A stretch of 19,238 bases of DNA from Planococcaceae bacterium UBA3370 (GCA_002360295.1 DEQI01000258.1:1-19238); one strand, 5' to 3'; counted from the first letter of the stretch, positions 1 through 7,257 are shown. Translations and numbers: made by a program. The notes: generated from the sequence alone by a model not told the origin.

Positions 1-68
1 ATTTTTTATTAGCAACTCACATTTTTATTATTAGCCAATTAGCACTTACTATTACACATTCCCACTAG

Positions 69-107
69 AAAAAGGAGACTTTGAGCAATGAAGTTCAAAG
101 TCTCCTT
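69..107 (-). terminator. Intrinsic terminator downstream of the formaldehyde dehydrogenase gene
   Basis: A 13-bp perfect stem pairs 72-84 (AAGGAGACTTTGA) with 95-107 (TCAAAGTCTCCTT) around a short loop. Read on the minus strand the hairpin runs into a stretch of T's (73-69) and then C. It lies about 90 bp past the stop codon of the dehydrogenase gene, so it is the probable end of that transcript. The remaining sequence from 1 to 198 shows no gene and no third copy of the rlmH-end repeat. Confidence 0.75.
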
Positions 108-198
108 AGATTATTAACATGCTATCTAGTTCTTACCTAAAAAGTAGCCAAAGGTTTGTCCTCTTTGCTTAGTTCAATTTAACACCTATAGAACTCTC

Positions 199-1413
199 TT
201 ACTTTACTAGACCATGTGGATCGATAACAAATTTTCTGGCAGCCCCTTTATCAAAATCTTGATATGCCTTTGGAGCTTCGTCTAATGATATTACTGTAGC
301 ATTAACAGCTTTTGCAATTTGAGCTTTTCCACTCAAAATGGCCGCCATTAAATCGCGATGATATTTCATAACAGGCGTTTGACCTGTTACAAAAGTATGT
401 GCTTTAGCCCATCCTAAGCCAAGACGAATTTTTAACGTACCAATTTTTGCATCCTCATCAATTCCACCAGGATCCCCAGTTACATAAAGACCCGGTATAC
501 CTAAACGTCCTCCAGCACGTGTTATTTGCATAATAGAATTTAAAACAGTAGCAGGTGCTTCAACCGCATTAGCTCCATGTGCAGATGCTTCAAATCCTAC
601 ACAATCTACAGCACAATCTACTTCAGGTGCTCCAAGTATTTGGTCGATTTGCTCTCCTAGGTTTGAATGATTTCGTAAATTAACTGTTTCGCAACCAAAG
701 CTTCTAGCTTGAGCTAACCTTTCTTCATTTAAATCTCCTACAATAACTACAGCGGCTCCTAATAACTGAGCTGAATGAGCAGCAGCGAGACCAACTGGAC
801 CTGCACCTGCGATATACACAGTTGATCCCGGTTTTACACCTGCACTTACGGCACCATGATATCCAGTTGGAAATATATCTGAAAGCATTGTTAAATCTCT
901 AATTTTCTCCATTGCTTGGTCTTTATCAGGGAATTTTAATAATTGGAAGTCGGCATATGGCACCATTACATACTCAGATTGACCTCCAACCCATCCGCCC
1001 ATATCGACATAACCATATGCTGAACCAGGACGATCTGGATTTACATTCTCACAAATATGAGTATGTTGCTCCTTACAGCTACGGCACCGACCGCAAGCTA
1101 TATTAAATGGAACAGAAACTAAATCACCTTTTTTAATAAATTCAACATCTCGTCCTACTTCAATCACTTCTCCTGTAATCTCATGGCCGAGAACTAATCC
1201 TGTAGGAGCTGTTGTTCTCCCCCTCACCATATGCTGATCGCTTCCACAAATATTGGTTGTTACTACCTTTAAAATAACACCATGATCACATTTACGTCCT
1301 ACATTAAGTGGATTTACCCCTGGTCCATCTCGTAAAACCAAATCTGGAAAACCAATATCTAGCACTTCTACTTTTCCGGAGCCCATATAGGCCACAGCTC
1401 TATTTCCAACCAC
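199..1413 (-). CDS. fdhA: Glutathione-independent formaldehyde dehydrogenase (zinc, NAD-dependent)
   Basis: Predicted cytoplasmic enzyme that oxidises formaldehyde to formate with NAD and no glutathione cofactor. It is a zinc-containing medium-chain dehydrogenase resembling Pseudomonas putida FdhA almost throughout. Visible signatures, numbered from the proposed start, are the catalytic zinc ligands C56, H77 (in GHEITGE) and D179; the structural zinc cysteines C107, C110, C113 and C121; the Rossmann loop GAGPVG at 203-208; and D227, which suits NAD. The 404 aa length fits the family (about 400 aa). I chose a GTG start at 1413: a G-rich Shine-Dalgarno (AGGGGGGG) lies 8 nt upstream, and the protein then begins MVGNRAVAYMGSGK, in register with the family N-terminus. 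An upstream in-frame TTG (1449) and ATG (1437) lack a ribosome site. It stands alone, with its own terminator downstream. It may serve formaldehyde detoxification; other aldehyde or alcohol substrates are possible. Confidence 0.9.
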   Translation of the reverse strand: MVGNRAVAYMGSGKVEVLDIGFPDLVLRDGPGVNPLNVGRKCDHGVILKVVTTNICGSDQHMVRGRTTAPTGLVLGHEITGEVIEVGRDVEFIKKGDLVSVPFNIACGRCRSCKEQHTHICENVNPDRPGSAYGYVDMGGWVGGQSEYVMVPYADFQLLKFPDKDQAMEKIRDLTMLSDIFPTGYHGAVSAGVKPGSTVYIAGAGPVGLAAAHSAQLLGAAVVIVGDLNEERLAQARSFGCETVNLRNHSNLGEQIDQILGAPEVDCAVDCVGFEASAHGANAVEAPATVLNSIMQITRAGGRLGIPGLYVTGDPGGIDEDAKIGTLKIRLGLGWAKAHTFVTGQTPVMKYHRDLMAAILSGKAQIAKAVNATVISLDEAPKAYQDFDKGAARKFVIDPHGLVK

Positions 1414-1581
1414 TTGCAATTCCCCCCCTATATCCATAAATTTATTCAATCTATATATATGGCTACTTTGTCCTAATCATTCCTATGTACAATAATACTG
1501 TTCAAATTTTTCATTCCTTATTTAACGAAATGGCTCTATCTCTCACGGCTAGTTCTTTACTTTCAAACTGCATATGAACAA

Positions 1582-1622
1582 AAAGAAGAGAGTTAGTCCA
1601 TTAAGAACTGACTCTCTTCTTT
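1582..1622 (-). terminator. Strong hairpin terminator, possibly the ancestral rlmH terminator
   Basis: A 16-bp stem with a single G-U pair joins 1582-1597 and 1607-1622 across a 9-nt loop. On the minus strand it continues into TTTTTG, the usual intrinsic-terminator tail. It lies about 20 bp beyond the distal copy of the rlmH-end repeat (1631-1662). If the segment between the two repeats were removed, this hairpin would fall directly behind the rlmH stop codon, so it may be the native rlmH terminator. As the sequence stands it ends the anti-sigma transcript. Confidence 0.75.
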
Positions 1623-1630
1623 ATAAATGA

Positions 1631-1662
1631 AAAAACCGCACTTACTTATGATACGGTTCACC
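1631..1662 (-). repeat. Distal copy of the rlmH 3'-end direct repeat (SCC-like att site)
   Basis: This 32-bp stretch matches 3084-3115 at 30 positions. Bases 1642-1662 are identical to the last codons and stop of rlmH (3095-3115), and 1631-1639 equal 3084-3092; only the two bases between differ. In minus-strand sense the core reads GAACCGTATCATAAGTAA followed by GTGCGGTTTTTT. Staphylococcal SCC elements insert at the same codons of rlmH/orfX, with cores such as GAAGCATATCATAAATGA followed by TGCGGTTTTT (recalled, not looked up). No rlmH coding sequence precedes this copy. A duplicated attachment site is therefore the best explanation. Confidence 0.75.
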
Positions 1663-1685
1663 GTAACATGCTTAAATGCGGTTTT
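1632..1685. repeat. 54-bp imperfect palindrome around the distal repeat
   Basis: The segment is symmetric about 1658/1659. The outer arms AAAACCGCA (1632-1640) and TGCGGTTTT (1677-1685) pair perfectly, the inner arms TACGGT (1652-1657) and ACCGTA (1660-1665) pair perfectly around a 2-base centre, and the 11 bp between them match at about half the positions. In SCC elements the distal junction has the same layout: an inverted copy of the att arm inside the element faces the att core. In RNA it could also act as a terminator for the anti-sigma gene, whose stop is 14 bp away, because the minus strand ends in T6. Confidence 0.7.
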
Positions 1686-1698
1686 ATCAAGTTCTTAT

Positions 1699-2355
1699 TT
1701 ACCTCTCCCAAATTAAAGTCAGTTGTTGGATAAGTTCTTCCCATGTTAGCTCTTCTTTAGTGATTACATCTTCAAAATCAAACGGTCCGTAGTATACAGC
1801 ATCAACAGTTTCGCTCTCCGGCAATATAAATTGTATAGGATCGCTGCCTTTATCCTCTCCTAAAAAGTTACTAGTAGGCGAATTTGCGATTGTTTCAACA
1901 TAATAGATAAGGCTAACGTTTTTCATTTCGCCCTCTATTTCAACTTCTATCGGGTGTGACGCATGTGTTCCTGCATGACTTTCCCCAAAATAATTTGAAA
2001 CGAGCGTCCCGTCTGCCATTTCCTCAATTTCAATTAAATCCTCTGCATAAGGGATTGGCTTTGCGTAATGAAAGATAAATGAAAATACGGCAAACCCTAA
2101 TAAGGTAGTTGCTAAAACAGACCCAAAAATAAGACGCCATTTTTTCCGGTTCCATCGTTTATTCAACTGGCTGAACAACGTAGCTTTATTTTCAATTGGT
2201 ACGTACAGTGTTTCCTCCATTTGATCATAATCTTTTTTACAATCCTCACAATTTCGTAAATGCTCATTCACTAATGTTTTTGTATCGTCACTTACTACGT
2301 CATCTATATAAAGTGGCAATAAATCTTGAATAACTGAACATTTAATTTCCTTCAT
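1699..2355 (-). CDS. Zinc-finger anti-sigma factor, membrane-anchored (zf-HC2)
   Basis: A probable anti-sigma factor that holds the sigma factor encoded just upstream at the membrane until a signal releases it. The cytoplasmic N-terminus has the zinc motif H32-x3-C36-x2-C39 (NEHLRNCEDC) with C6 ahead of it, as in zf-HC2 anti-sigma proteins. A basic patch (KRWNRKKWR) precedes one membrane helix at about 74-96, and the remaining 120 or so residues should lie outside the cell as a sensor part that I do not recognise. I chose the ATG at 2355: GGAGG lies 9 nt upstream, and residue 1 then starts MKEIKCSVIQ. The protein is 218 aa, and the gene overlaps the end of the sigma gene by 14 bp, so the two are translationally coupled. 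The inducing signal cannot be read from the sequence. Confidence 0.85.
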   Translation of the reverse strand: MKEIKCSVIQDLLPLYIDDVVSDDTKTLVNEHLRNCEDCKKDYDQMEETLYVPIENKATLFSQLNKRWNRKKWRLIFGSVLATTLLGFAVFSFIFHYAKPIPYAEDLIEIEEMADGTLVSNYFGESHAGTHASHPIEVEIEGEMKNVSLIYYVETIANSPTSNFLGEDKGSDPIQFILPESETVDAVYYGPFDFEDVITKEELTWEELIQQLTLIWER

Positions 2356-2833
2356 CTTGCTTCGCCTCCATATACTCCATGATTTTCTTTCTCGCACGAT
2401 AATACGTCACTCTAGCCCAGCCATCGCTTTTGCCAAATAGATGCCCAATTGTCTCAAAAGAAAGCTCACCAAATGTTCGAAGGGAGAAAACTTCTTTATA
2501 CGGTTCCTCCATTGCGTGTAAAAATCGATGAATCATAAGCGCTTGTTCTTCATCCATTAAATAATTGACGAGTTGGACATTTTTTTGTGCTGAATGTTCT
2601 TCAATAGTTGTCTCGCGTTGCTGCTTTTTATATTGGGTAAAATATGTGTTTTTCGCAATTGTAAACAGCCATGCCCGTATATCCTTTTTGCCATCAAATT
2701 GATGAAACGATCTCAGCGCCTTAAAAAATGTCTCTTGTGCGATTTCTTCCGCTACATCCTTGTCACATGCTAAAGATTTTGTATATAAGTAAACGTCCTG
2801 AAAATACGCTTTATAAATCTCCTCAAAGCCCAA
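2342..2833 (-). CDS. ECF-family RNA polymerase sigma factor
   Basis: Directs RNA polymerase to an unknown set of stress or envelope promoters. Region 2 covers about residues 5-70, including the conserved DVAEEIAQETFFKAL helix and the promoter-melting part RAWLFTIAKNTY. Region 4 covers about 105-155, with the helix-turn-helix LSFETIGHLFGKSDGWARVTYYRARKK. Regions 1 and 3 are absent, as usual for ECF factors. I chose the TTG at 2833 because GGAGGGG sits 5 nt before it and the protein then begins MGFEEIYKAYF at 163 aa, a normal length. The upstream in-frame ATG at 2911 has no ribosome site and would add 26 residues with no family match. It forms an operon with the overlapping anti-sigma gene. Both lie between two copies of the rlmH 3' end, so the pair may be acquired cargo. 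Confidence 0.88.
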   Translation of the reverse strand: MGFEEIYKAYFQDVYLYTKSLACDKDVAEEIAQETFFKALRSFHQFDGKKDIRAWLFTIAKNTYFTQYKKQQRETTIEEHSAQKNVQLVNYLMDEEQALMIHRFLHAMEEPYKEVFSLRTFGELSFETIGHLFGKSDGWARVTYYRARKKIMEYMEAKQDEGN

Positions 2834-3083
2834 TTTCTCCCCTCCTTCACTTAAATAACTAACGACATTTAAAAACGTTACAAGATTTATAAAAAAAAAA
2901 GACATACTCATTTTATCTGAATATGCCTAAGTATTAATTATAAATTAAGTGATTAGATACCTTAATTGTTCATTTTTTTAGGATATGTTGTGCCTTCACA
3001 CAATCTATCTGCAAATTATTGATTTTTATCCAATAAAAATAAACCACCAACTACTATAAAACTACTGTAATTGATGACTTATT

Positions 3084-3115
3084 AAAAACCGCCTTTACTT
3101 ATGATACGGTTCACC
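3084..3115 (-). repeat. rlmH-proximal direct repeat (SCC-like att site within the gene end)
   Basis: This copy covers the last six codons and stop of rlmH (3095-3115) and the following GGCGGTTTTT (3093-3084, minus sense). It matches 1631-1662 at 30 of 32 positions. Because rlmH remains intact through its stop codon, insertion here would not harm the gene, which is the known advantage of this target for SCC elements. Confidence 0.75.
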
Positions 3116-3574
3116 CTTAATAATTCTAAAGCTACGATAAATCTGTTCGACCAATACCAGCTTCATGAGCTGATGAGGCAGGGTCATTTTGCCGAAGCAT
3201 AGCTTTTCATCAGCTCGGCGCAATACATCGTCATGTAAGCCAAGGGAGCCACCGATGACAAAGGCTACTTTGCTCTTACCATAGGTCATTAGTGCGTCGA
3301 GATCGGCTGCCATTTCCTCTGATGTCTTCATTTTACCATCGAGTGCTAGAGCGATTACATATGTGTTGTCGCTCAGCTTAGCTAAAATGCGCTCGCCTTC
3401 TTTTTTCTTTACCATGTCCATCTCTGCATCACTTAGCTGCTCGGGAGCTTTTTCATCTGCTACTTCTACTAATTCGATTTTGGCATAGCTACCAAGGCGT
3501 TTCACATATTCATCAATGCCCATTTTTAAGTACTTTTCTTTTAGTTTCCCAACAGATAGGATGGTAATATTCAC
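3095..3574 (-). CDS. rlmH: 23S rRNA (pseudouridine1915-N3)-methyltransferase RlmH
   Basis: Uses S-adenosylmethionine to methylate pseudouridine 1915 in helix 69 of 23S rRNA, on assembled 70S ribosomes. The 159-aa length is the family norm. This is a one-domain SPOUT enzyme: the knot region shows VIGGSLGL at 107-113 and the [20 protein letters not shown] stretch at 132-151, and the C-terminal GEPYHK carries the conserved Tyr-His. The start is GTG at 3574 with AAAGGTGG 7 nt upstream. This is the orthologue of staphylococcal orfX and Bacillus yydA, and it follows htrC as in Bacillus, although a 420-bp DnaA-box region separates them here. Its 3' end is duplicated downstream, and no obvious terminator directly follows its stop. 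Confidence 0.96.
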   Translation of the reverse strand: MNITILSVGKLKEKYLKMGIDEYVKRLGSYAKIELVEVADEKAPEQLSDAEMDMVKKKEGERILAKLSDNTYVIALALDGKMKTSEEMAADLDALMTYGKSKVAFVIGGSLGLHDDVLRRADEKLCFGKMTLPHQLMKLVLVEQIYRSFRIIKGEPYHK

Positions 3575-3577
3575 AGC

Positions 3578-3992
3578 TTATCCACCTTTACATTTCATTT
3601 ACAAACAATTTATCCACAAAAGTTATCCACATATCAACAGGGTCATTCAATATATTGTGTAAAGTTATTTACTTGATACAATATATGTAGCCTGCTTGTC
3701 ACAATAGGAACAAGTTGTGGATAACTTTTCTTCCTCCGTTAACATATTCATAATTGGGAACTGTTCTGTTTCTGCAACATACATGTCTAATGCGTGATCT
3801 ATATGGGTTTCACAACTATACTTTTTCAATTATTATCCCCTCCAAAAATCTGAAATTTCCACAAACTTATGCACAATTTTTTAAATGTTATCCACAAGTT
3901 ATTGTATCAAAAGAAAAACAAGTAGGAAAGAATGTACTTTCTTTCACTACTTGTTGTGAACAGTTTGCTATATTTTATTTTAGTTATCCACA
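3578..3992. promoter_or_regulatory. DnaA-box cluster between htrC and rlmH
   Basis: The 420-bp gene-free interval holds five perfect copies of the DnaA box TTATCCACA: 3610-3618, 3623-3631, 3888-3896 and 3984-3992 on the plus strand and 3716-3724 on the minus strand. There are two 8/9 matches, TTATCCACC at 3578-3586 (overlapping the rlmH ribosome site) and TTATGCACA at 3867-3875. The first two perfect boxes are spaced 13 bp apart. Clusters of this kind away from oriC are known in Bacillus subtilis, where they bind DnaA and limit over-initiation or affect nearby genes; I recall one near yydA but could not check. The region also has to hold any rlmH promoter. GTGACA-18-TATCAA on the minus strand is a weak candidate. 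Confidence 0.85.
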
Positions 3993-3994
3993 AA

Positions 3995-5266
3995 TTATAA
4001 ATTTGAATTATTAGCTAAAGTTAGAGTTAACTCAACTATTTGGCCTTGACGATAAACTTTCATTTTTAATGTATCGCCTACTTCTTTTTCATTGTACAAA
4101 TGTTTTCGTAAGTCGATAGCGTCTTCTATTTTTTCGCCATCCATTTCGACAATGACATCATATTGTTTTGCCCCTGCTTTATCAGCTGCTGAACCTTGTA
4201 CTACATCCGTAATCACGACACCTGTTGTTACTTCTTCTGGTAAATTCAATGTTTGTTGCTGATAAAATGCCGGAACTTCTGTTAAATCAAGTAATGATAT
4301 ACCCATGGAAGGACGCACTACTTCACCTTTCACCTCTAGCTCCTCAATAATTGGGATAACGCTATTAATTGGAATAGAGAAGCCTAGACCTTCAACTGAG
4401 GACTCTGCAATTTTCATGGAGTTAATACCGACTAATTCACCGGCGATATTAATTAGTGCTCCACCGCTATTCCCTGGGTTAATCGCAGCATCTGTTTGTA
4501 AAACTTCTGTATTCCAGTCAACAGTACCATCATCATTTAAATCTACTGGCACTGAGCGATCTTTACCTGATACGATACCTGCTGTTACAGAACCGTAAAA
4601 TTCTAAACCTAATGGATTACCGATTGCAATAACTGTTTCCCCTTGTTTTAATACATCTGAGTCACCGAATTTCGCAACAGTCGTTACATTTTTACTGCTA
4701 ATCGAAATAACTGCTAAATCCGTCCAAATATCACTACCAACTAATTCAGCATTTTCTTTAGAACCATCAGCTAAAGTTACTTCTAGCTGTTGTGCCTCAC
4801 TTACTACGTGATAGTTTGTGACAATAAATGCTTTGTCCCCTTCAATTTTATAAATAACACCGGAACCACTGCCTGCTTCCTGCGTAGTAGATTGTTGATT
4901 CCAGAAGTTTGATACTTGTTGCATATTTGTAATACCTACTACAGCATCTGACACTTGTTCTACAGCCTTCGTAATATCCGTTGTTACTTCAGTAGCTGTT
5001 TGTGTAATATTCGGGGAAGATTGATTGTTTGTCGATGTACTTGTTCCTGGCAGTTGTCCAACGAGCGAAGGTAATAATAGCCACATTAATAAGGCACCGA
5101 CAATTACCCCTGAAAGACCGCTAACAAAATAGCCCGTTTTATTTCCTCCTTTTTCTTTTTTCCCACGCTTTTTATTTAGCTCCTCTTCGTCACGTTTTAG
5201 ACGTTCTTGTAGAGGTGTTAAAGGTTCTTGTTGTGTATGCTGATCATCTTCATTATAATAACTCAT
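3995..5266 (-). CDS. htrC: HtrA/DegP-like serine protease, membrane-anchored, with PDZ domain
   Basis: A surface quality-control protease that degrades misfolded exported proteins. A charged cytoplasmic N-terminus (1-45) is followed by one membrane helix at about 46-66, a polar linker (70-100), a trypsin-like protease domain (about 105-310) and a C-terminal PDZ domain (about 318-415). The catalytic triad is visible: H153 in TNYHVV, D183 in TDLAV and S267 in GNSGGAL. The length of 423 aa is normal. The ATG at 5266 has GAGGGAGAT ahead of it. Its place between walJ and rlmH is that of B. subtilis htrC (yyxA), hence the symbol. It is separated from walJ by 383 bp and a hairpin, so it is probably transcribed from its own promoter rather than with walRK. 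Confidence 0.93.
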   Translation of the reverse strand: MSYYNEDDQHTQQEPLTPLQERLKRDEEELNKKRGKKEKGGNKTGYFVSGLSGVIVGALLMWLLLPSLVGQLPGTSTSTNNQSSPNITQTATEVTTDITKAVEQVSDAVVGITNMQQVSNFWNQQSTTQEAGSGSGVIYKIEGDKAFIVTNYHVVSEAQQLEVTLADGSKENAELVGSDIWTDLAVISISSKNVTTVAKFGDSDVLKQGETVIAIGNPLGLEFYGSVTAGIVSGKDRSVPVDLNDDGTVDWNTEVLQTDAAINPGNSGGALINIAGELVGINSMKIAESSVEGLGFSIPINSVIPIIEELEVKGEVVRPSMGISLLDLTEVPAFYQQQTLNLPEEVTTGVVITDVVQGSAADKAGAKQYDVIVEMDGEKIEDAIDLRKHLYNEKEVGDTLKMKVYRQGQIVELTLTLANNSNL

Positions 5267-5605
5267 TTAAATCTCCCTCTCGTTCATTTTGTACTATAAG
5301 CATACACAGGAAACATTAAAATTAGATGAAAAAAAATTAAAACTACAATAAAAACATCTAATCACTTCCAAAAACTAATGTTTATGTGTAAATAGCGATA
5401 TAAATTATTGTTACTTGTATTTTTATGCTTATACTAAGGTAGAAATAATCAACAATCTGTAAACCCCACTAGCAACTTTTCAAACAAATCAAACACTCAT
5501 ATTTTTTGTTAAATCGAAAATTTTATACTTAAAAAAAGACATTTACTCTTATGTATACTTGATGAATACCACCGAAGTAAAAACAACGATTACCGACAAT
5601 AGAAT
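5267..5605 (-). other. Upstream region of htrC without genes
   Basis: This is AT-rich DNA with no credible ORF. It should contain the htrC promoter. The best minus-strand candidate is TTGTTG-16-TATAAG near 5428-5455, but its -35 element matches only 3 of 6 positions. I found no convincing WalR-type paired TGTWAH boxes and no riboswitch-like fold. Confidence 0.4.
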
Positions 5606-5637
5606 AGGGCTGTTTGTAAGGAGTTACAAACAGCCCT
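5606..5637 (-). terminator. Hairpin at the end of the walRKHIJ operon
   Basis: A perfect 14-bp stem (AGGGCTGTTTGTAA at 5606-5619 with its complement at 5624-5637) closes a 4-base loop. It starts 12 bp after the walJ stop codon. The T-tract on the minus strand is poor (ATTCTATTG), so termination may be incomplete or may need a factor. Confidence 0.65.
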
Positions 5638-5649
5638 TGTACTAAACTA

Positions 5650-6438
5650 TTATACCGTTACAAGCTTTGTCGGTTGTTCTGCATCCGTATCATGCAGGTG
5701 GACAAATTCCCCTGCAATTATTCCGCAAGACTGCAATGTTTGCGACACGCTCATACGTGCTAATTCTTTCATATTATTATCTTTACTTAAATGAGATAGA
5801 TAAATTTGTGTAGGCTTTTCGAACACAACATCACTCATGGCTACCGCAGCATCTTCGTTTGAAACATGTCCAACATCACTTAAAATACGACGCTTAATGC
5901 TCCAAGGATATCGTCCCATTTGCAGCATACCCACATCATGATTACTTTCAAACACAAAAGAATCTGCTCCACGAATATACCCTTTCATTCTGTCACTTAC
6001 ATAGCCTGTATCTGTAATAACAGCCAACTTACGATTATTCTCTTGGAATACATAGAACATCGGATCAGCGGCATCATGAGAGACAGCAAAAGACTGGATA
6101 TCTATTGAACCAAATGTTTTAATTGTTTCCATATCAAATTGAAATTTTAAATCGGTTGGAATTTGTCCAATAAGATGTTCCATTGCATCCCATGTTTTGG
6201 CGTTAGCGTAAATCGGTACATTGTATTTTCGCGCTACTACACCGAGCCCTTTAATATGATCACTATGCTCATGTGTAACTAATATGCCTGAAAGTTTTTT
6301 CATGTCGCGATCAATTTGTGAGAATAGCTGCTCCATCTTTTTTCCACTTAAACCTACATCAACTAAAAATGCATGTTCATCATTTTCTACATATATTGCA
6401 TTGCCAGTACTACCACTAGCTAATACACTAAATCGCAT
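5650..6438 (-). CDS. walJ: WalJ/YycJ, metallo-beta-lactamase-fold exonuclease-like protein
   Basis: The last gene of the WalRK operon. The family is a cytoplasmic metallo-beta-lactamase-fold nuclease; the Bacillus protein has been linked to double-strand 5'-exonuclease activity and mismatch repair, and the S. aureus one to cell-wall and division phenotypes (recalled). The HxHxDH metal motif is intact at H56, H58, D60 and H61 (THEHSDH), and further ligands are likely in FAVSHDAAD and YLSHLS. I start it at the ATG at 6438, 8 nt after GGGAG, which gives 262 aa beginning [13 protein letters not shown]. An in-frame TTG six bases upstream is too close to that ribosome site. It follows walI by 12 bp and precedes the operon's hairpin. 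Confidence 0.93.
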   Translation of the reverse strand: MRFSVLASGSTGNAIYVENDEHAFLVDVGLSGKKMEQLFSQIDRDMKKLSGILVTHEHSDHIKGLGVVARKYNVPIYANAKTWDAMEHLIGQIPTDLKFQFDMETIKTFGSIDIQSFAVSHDAADPMFYVFQENNRKLAVITDTGYVSDRMKGYIRGADSFVFESNHDVGMLQMGRYPWSIKRRILSDVGHVSNEDAAVAMSDVVFEKPTQIYLSHLSKDNNMKELARMSVSQTLQSCGIIAGEFVHLHDTDAEQPTKLVTV

Positions 6439-6450
6439 AGTCAAAACTCC

Positions 6451-7257
6451 CTACTCGTCTTCCTCTAAATCTTTTACTTCTAGCTGCAGATCGACTATTT
6501 TTCCATCAACTGCATTCACAAAATACTCTTCAAATATCCCATCAGACGTTCTTACACGGACTTCCCAAGTTGGTACAAATACTTGTGTTTGTGTAAGCTG
6601 TACAAGTGTTGAGTATCCAAGTTTCATATTGATTACACGTGAATCAGGCTTTAATAAGCTTTTTGCATATAATGCTTGAATCGTTTGTATAGGTGTCAAT
6701 AGATTTTCCTGCTGGTCTAATTGTTCTAGCTTTTCTAGCATTGTTTGCTCATATTTGTACACTTCGCCTTCTTCATTAAAATAAACTTTAACGAAAGCAT
6801 TATAATAAAGTGTACGATTATCCATTATACGTTGAAAAAAGAGCACACTACCTTCCTCTTCATCATTTATCCAGAGTGTATAAGAATCCCCTTGATACAC
6901 ATATAACTGTAAAAATTCTTGTAGGTGTTGCTCATCAATAGCTACCAACTTTACTGGCTCTTTCAGAGTAGCTACAAGCATATTTTCTTCTATTTTATAA
7001 GATTGATTTGTATTTTTAGGCAATTCACCTAAATTGAACTTTTTCACTTTACCAGAAACATAGGCTGCTTTTTCAATAGTTGTAGGTAAAGTATTGTACG
7101 TTATATTATCTTCTTTTAAACGCACTTCAATATCTTTTTCCCCTGTCTCTTCTACATTTTGCGCTTCTTTATAACTATTTAAATACTGATGATATAAAAA
7201 GATGTTTAATACTAAAAAAACAAAGATGAATATAGATTTTGTATTACTCCAATCCAT
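6451..7257 (-). CDS. walI: WalI/YycI, membrane regulator of the WalK kinase
   Basis: With WalH, it binds the transmembrane part of WalK and tunes its kinase activity. The protein has an N-terminal membrane anchor (about residues 8-25, SIFIFVFLVLNIFLYHQY) and an extracytoplasmic part with the YycI fold, including the C-terminal PTWEVRV...YFVNAVDGKIV pattern. The ATG at 7257 has GGGGGG 7 nt upstream and gives 268 aa, close to the Bacillus protein; an in-frame TTG at 7263 is too close to the ribosome site. It overlaps the end of walH by 14 bp, which suggests coupled synthesis. Confidence 0.94.
   Translation of the reverse strand: MDWSNTKSIFIFVFLVLNIFLYHQYLNSYKEAQNVEETGEKDIEVRLKEDNITYNTLPTTIEKAAYVSGKVKKFNLGELPKNTNQSYKIEENMLVATLKEPVKLVAIDEQHLQEFLQLYVYQGDSYTLWINDEEEGSVLFFQRIMDNRTLYYNAFVKVYFNEEGEVYKYEQTMLEKLEQLDQQENLLTPIQTIQALYAKSLLKPDSRVINMKLGYSTLVQLTQTQVFVPTWEVRVRTSDGIFEEYFVNAVDGKIVDLQLEVKDLEEDE

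Larger units (their letters stand above)
1642..3094 (-). mobile_element. Putative small SCC-like element inserted at the 3' end of rlmH, carrying the sigma/anti-sigma pair
   Basis: The interval between the two rlmH-end repeats is 1453 bp and contains only an ECF sigma gene and its zinc anti-sigma gene. Just inside each end lie inverted copies of GCGGTTTT (AAAAACCGCC at 3084-3093 and TGCGGTTTTATC at 1677-1688). Together with the rlmH target site this matches the form of SCC insertions known from staphylococci. No Ccr recombinase or other mobility gene is present, so it would have to be a cargo-only or decayed element moved in trans. The exact ends are uncertain by about 20 bp because the crossover lies within the repeat. 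A segmental duplication of the rlmH tail by another mechanism is the main alternative. Confidence 0.5.

Noticed and set aside
2850..2895. ECF-type autoregulatory promoter (TGTAAC ... CGTT) before the sigma gene
   Set aside because: The two elements are only about 12 bp apart, too short for the 16-17 bp typical of ECF promoters.
2342..2911. Longer sigma-factor start at 2911
   Set aside because: The extra 26 residues have no ribosome site and lie in promoter-like AT-rich DNA. The TTG at 2833 has an excellent one.
3022..3040. A-T hairpin downstream of rlmH as a terminator
   Set aside because: The stem is eight A-T pairs only, with no clear T-tract; it is too weak to call.
3754..4014. An 86-codon plus-strand ORF in the DnaA-box region
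   Set aside because: It starts with TTG and has no ribosome site, its composition follows the AT-rich DnaA boxes, and it overlaps the end of htrC on the other strand.
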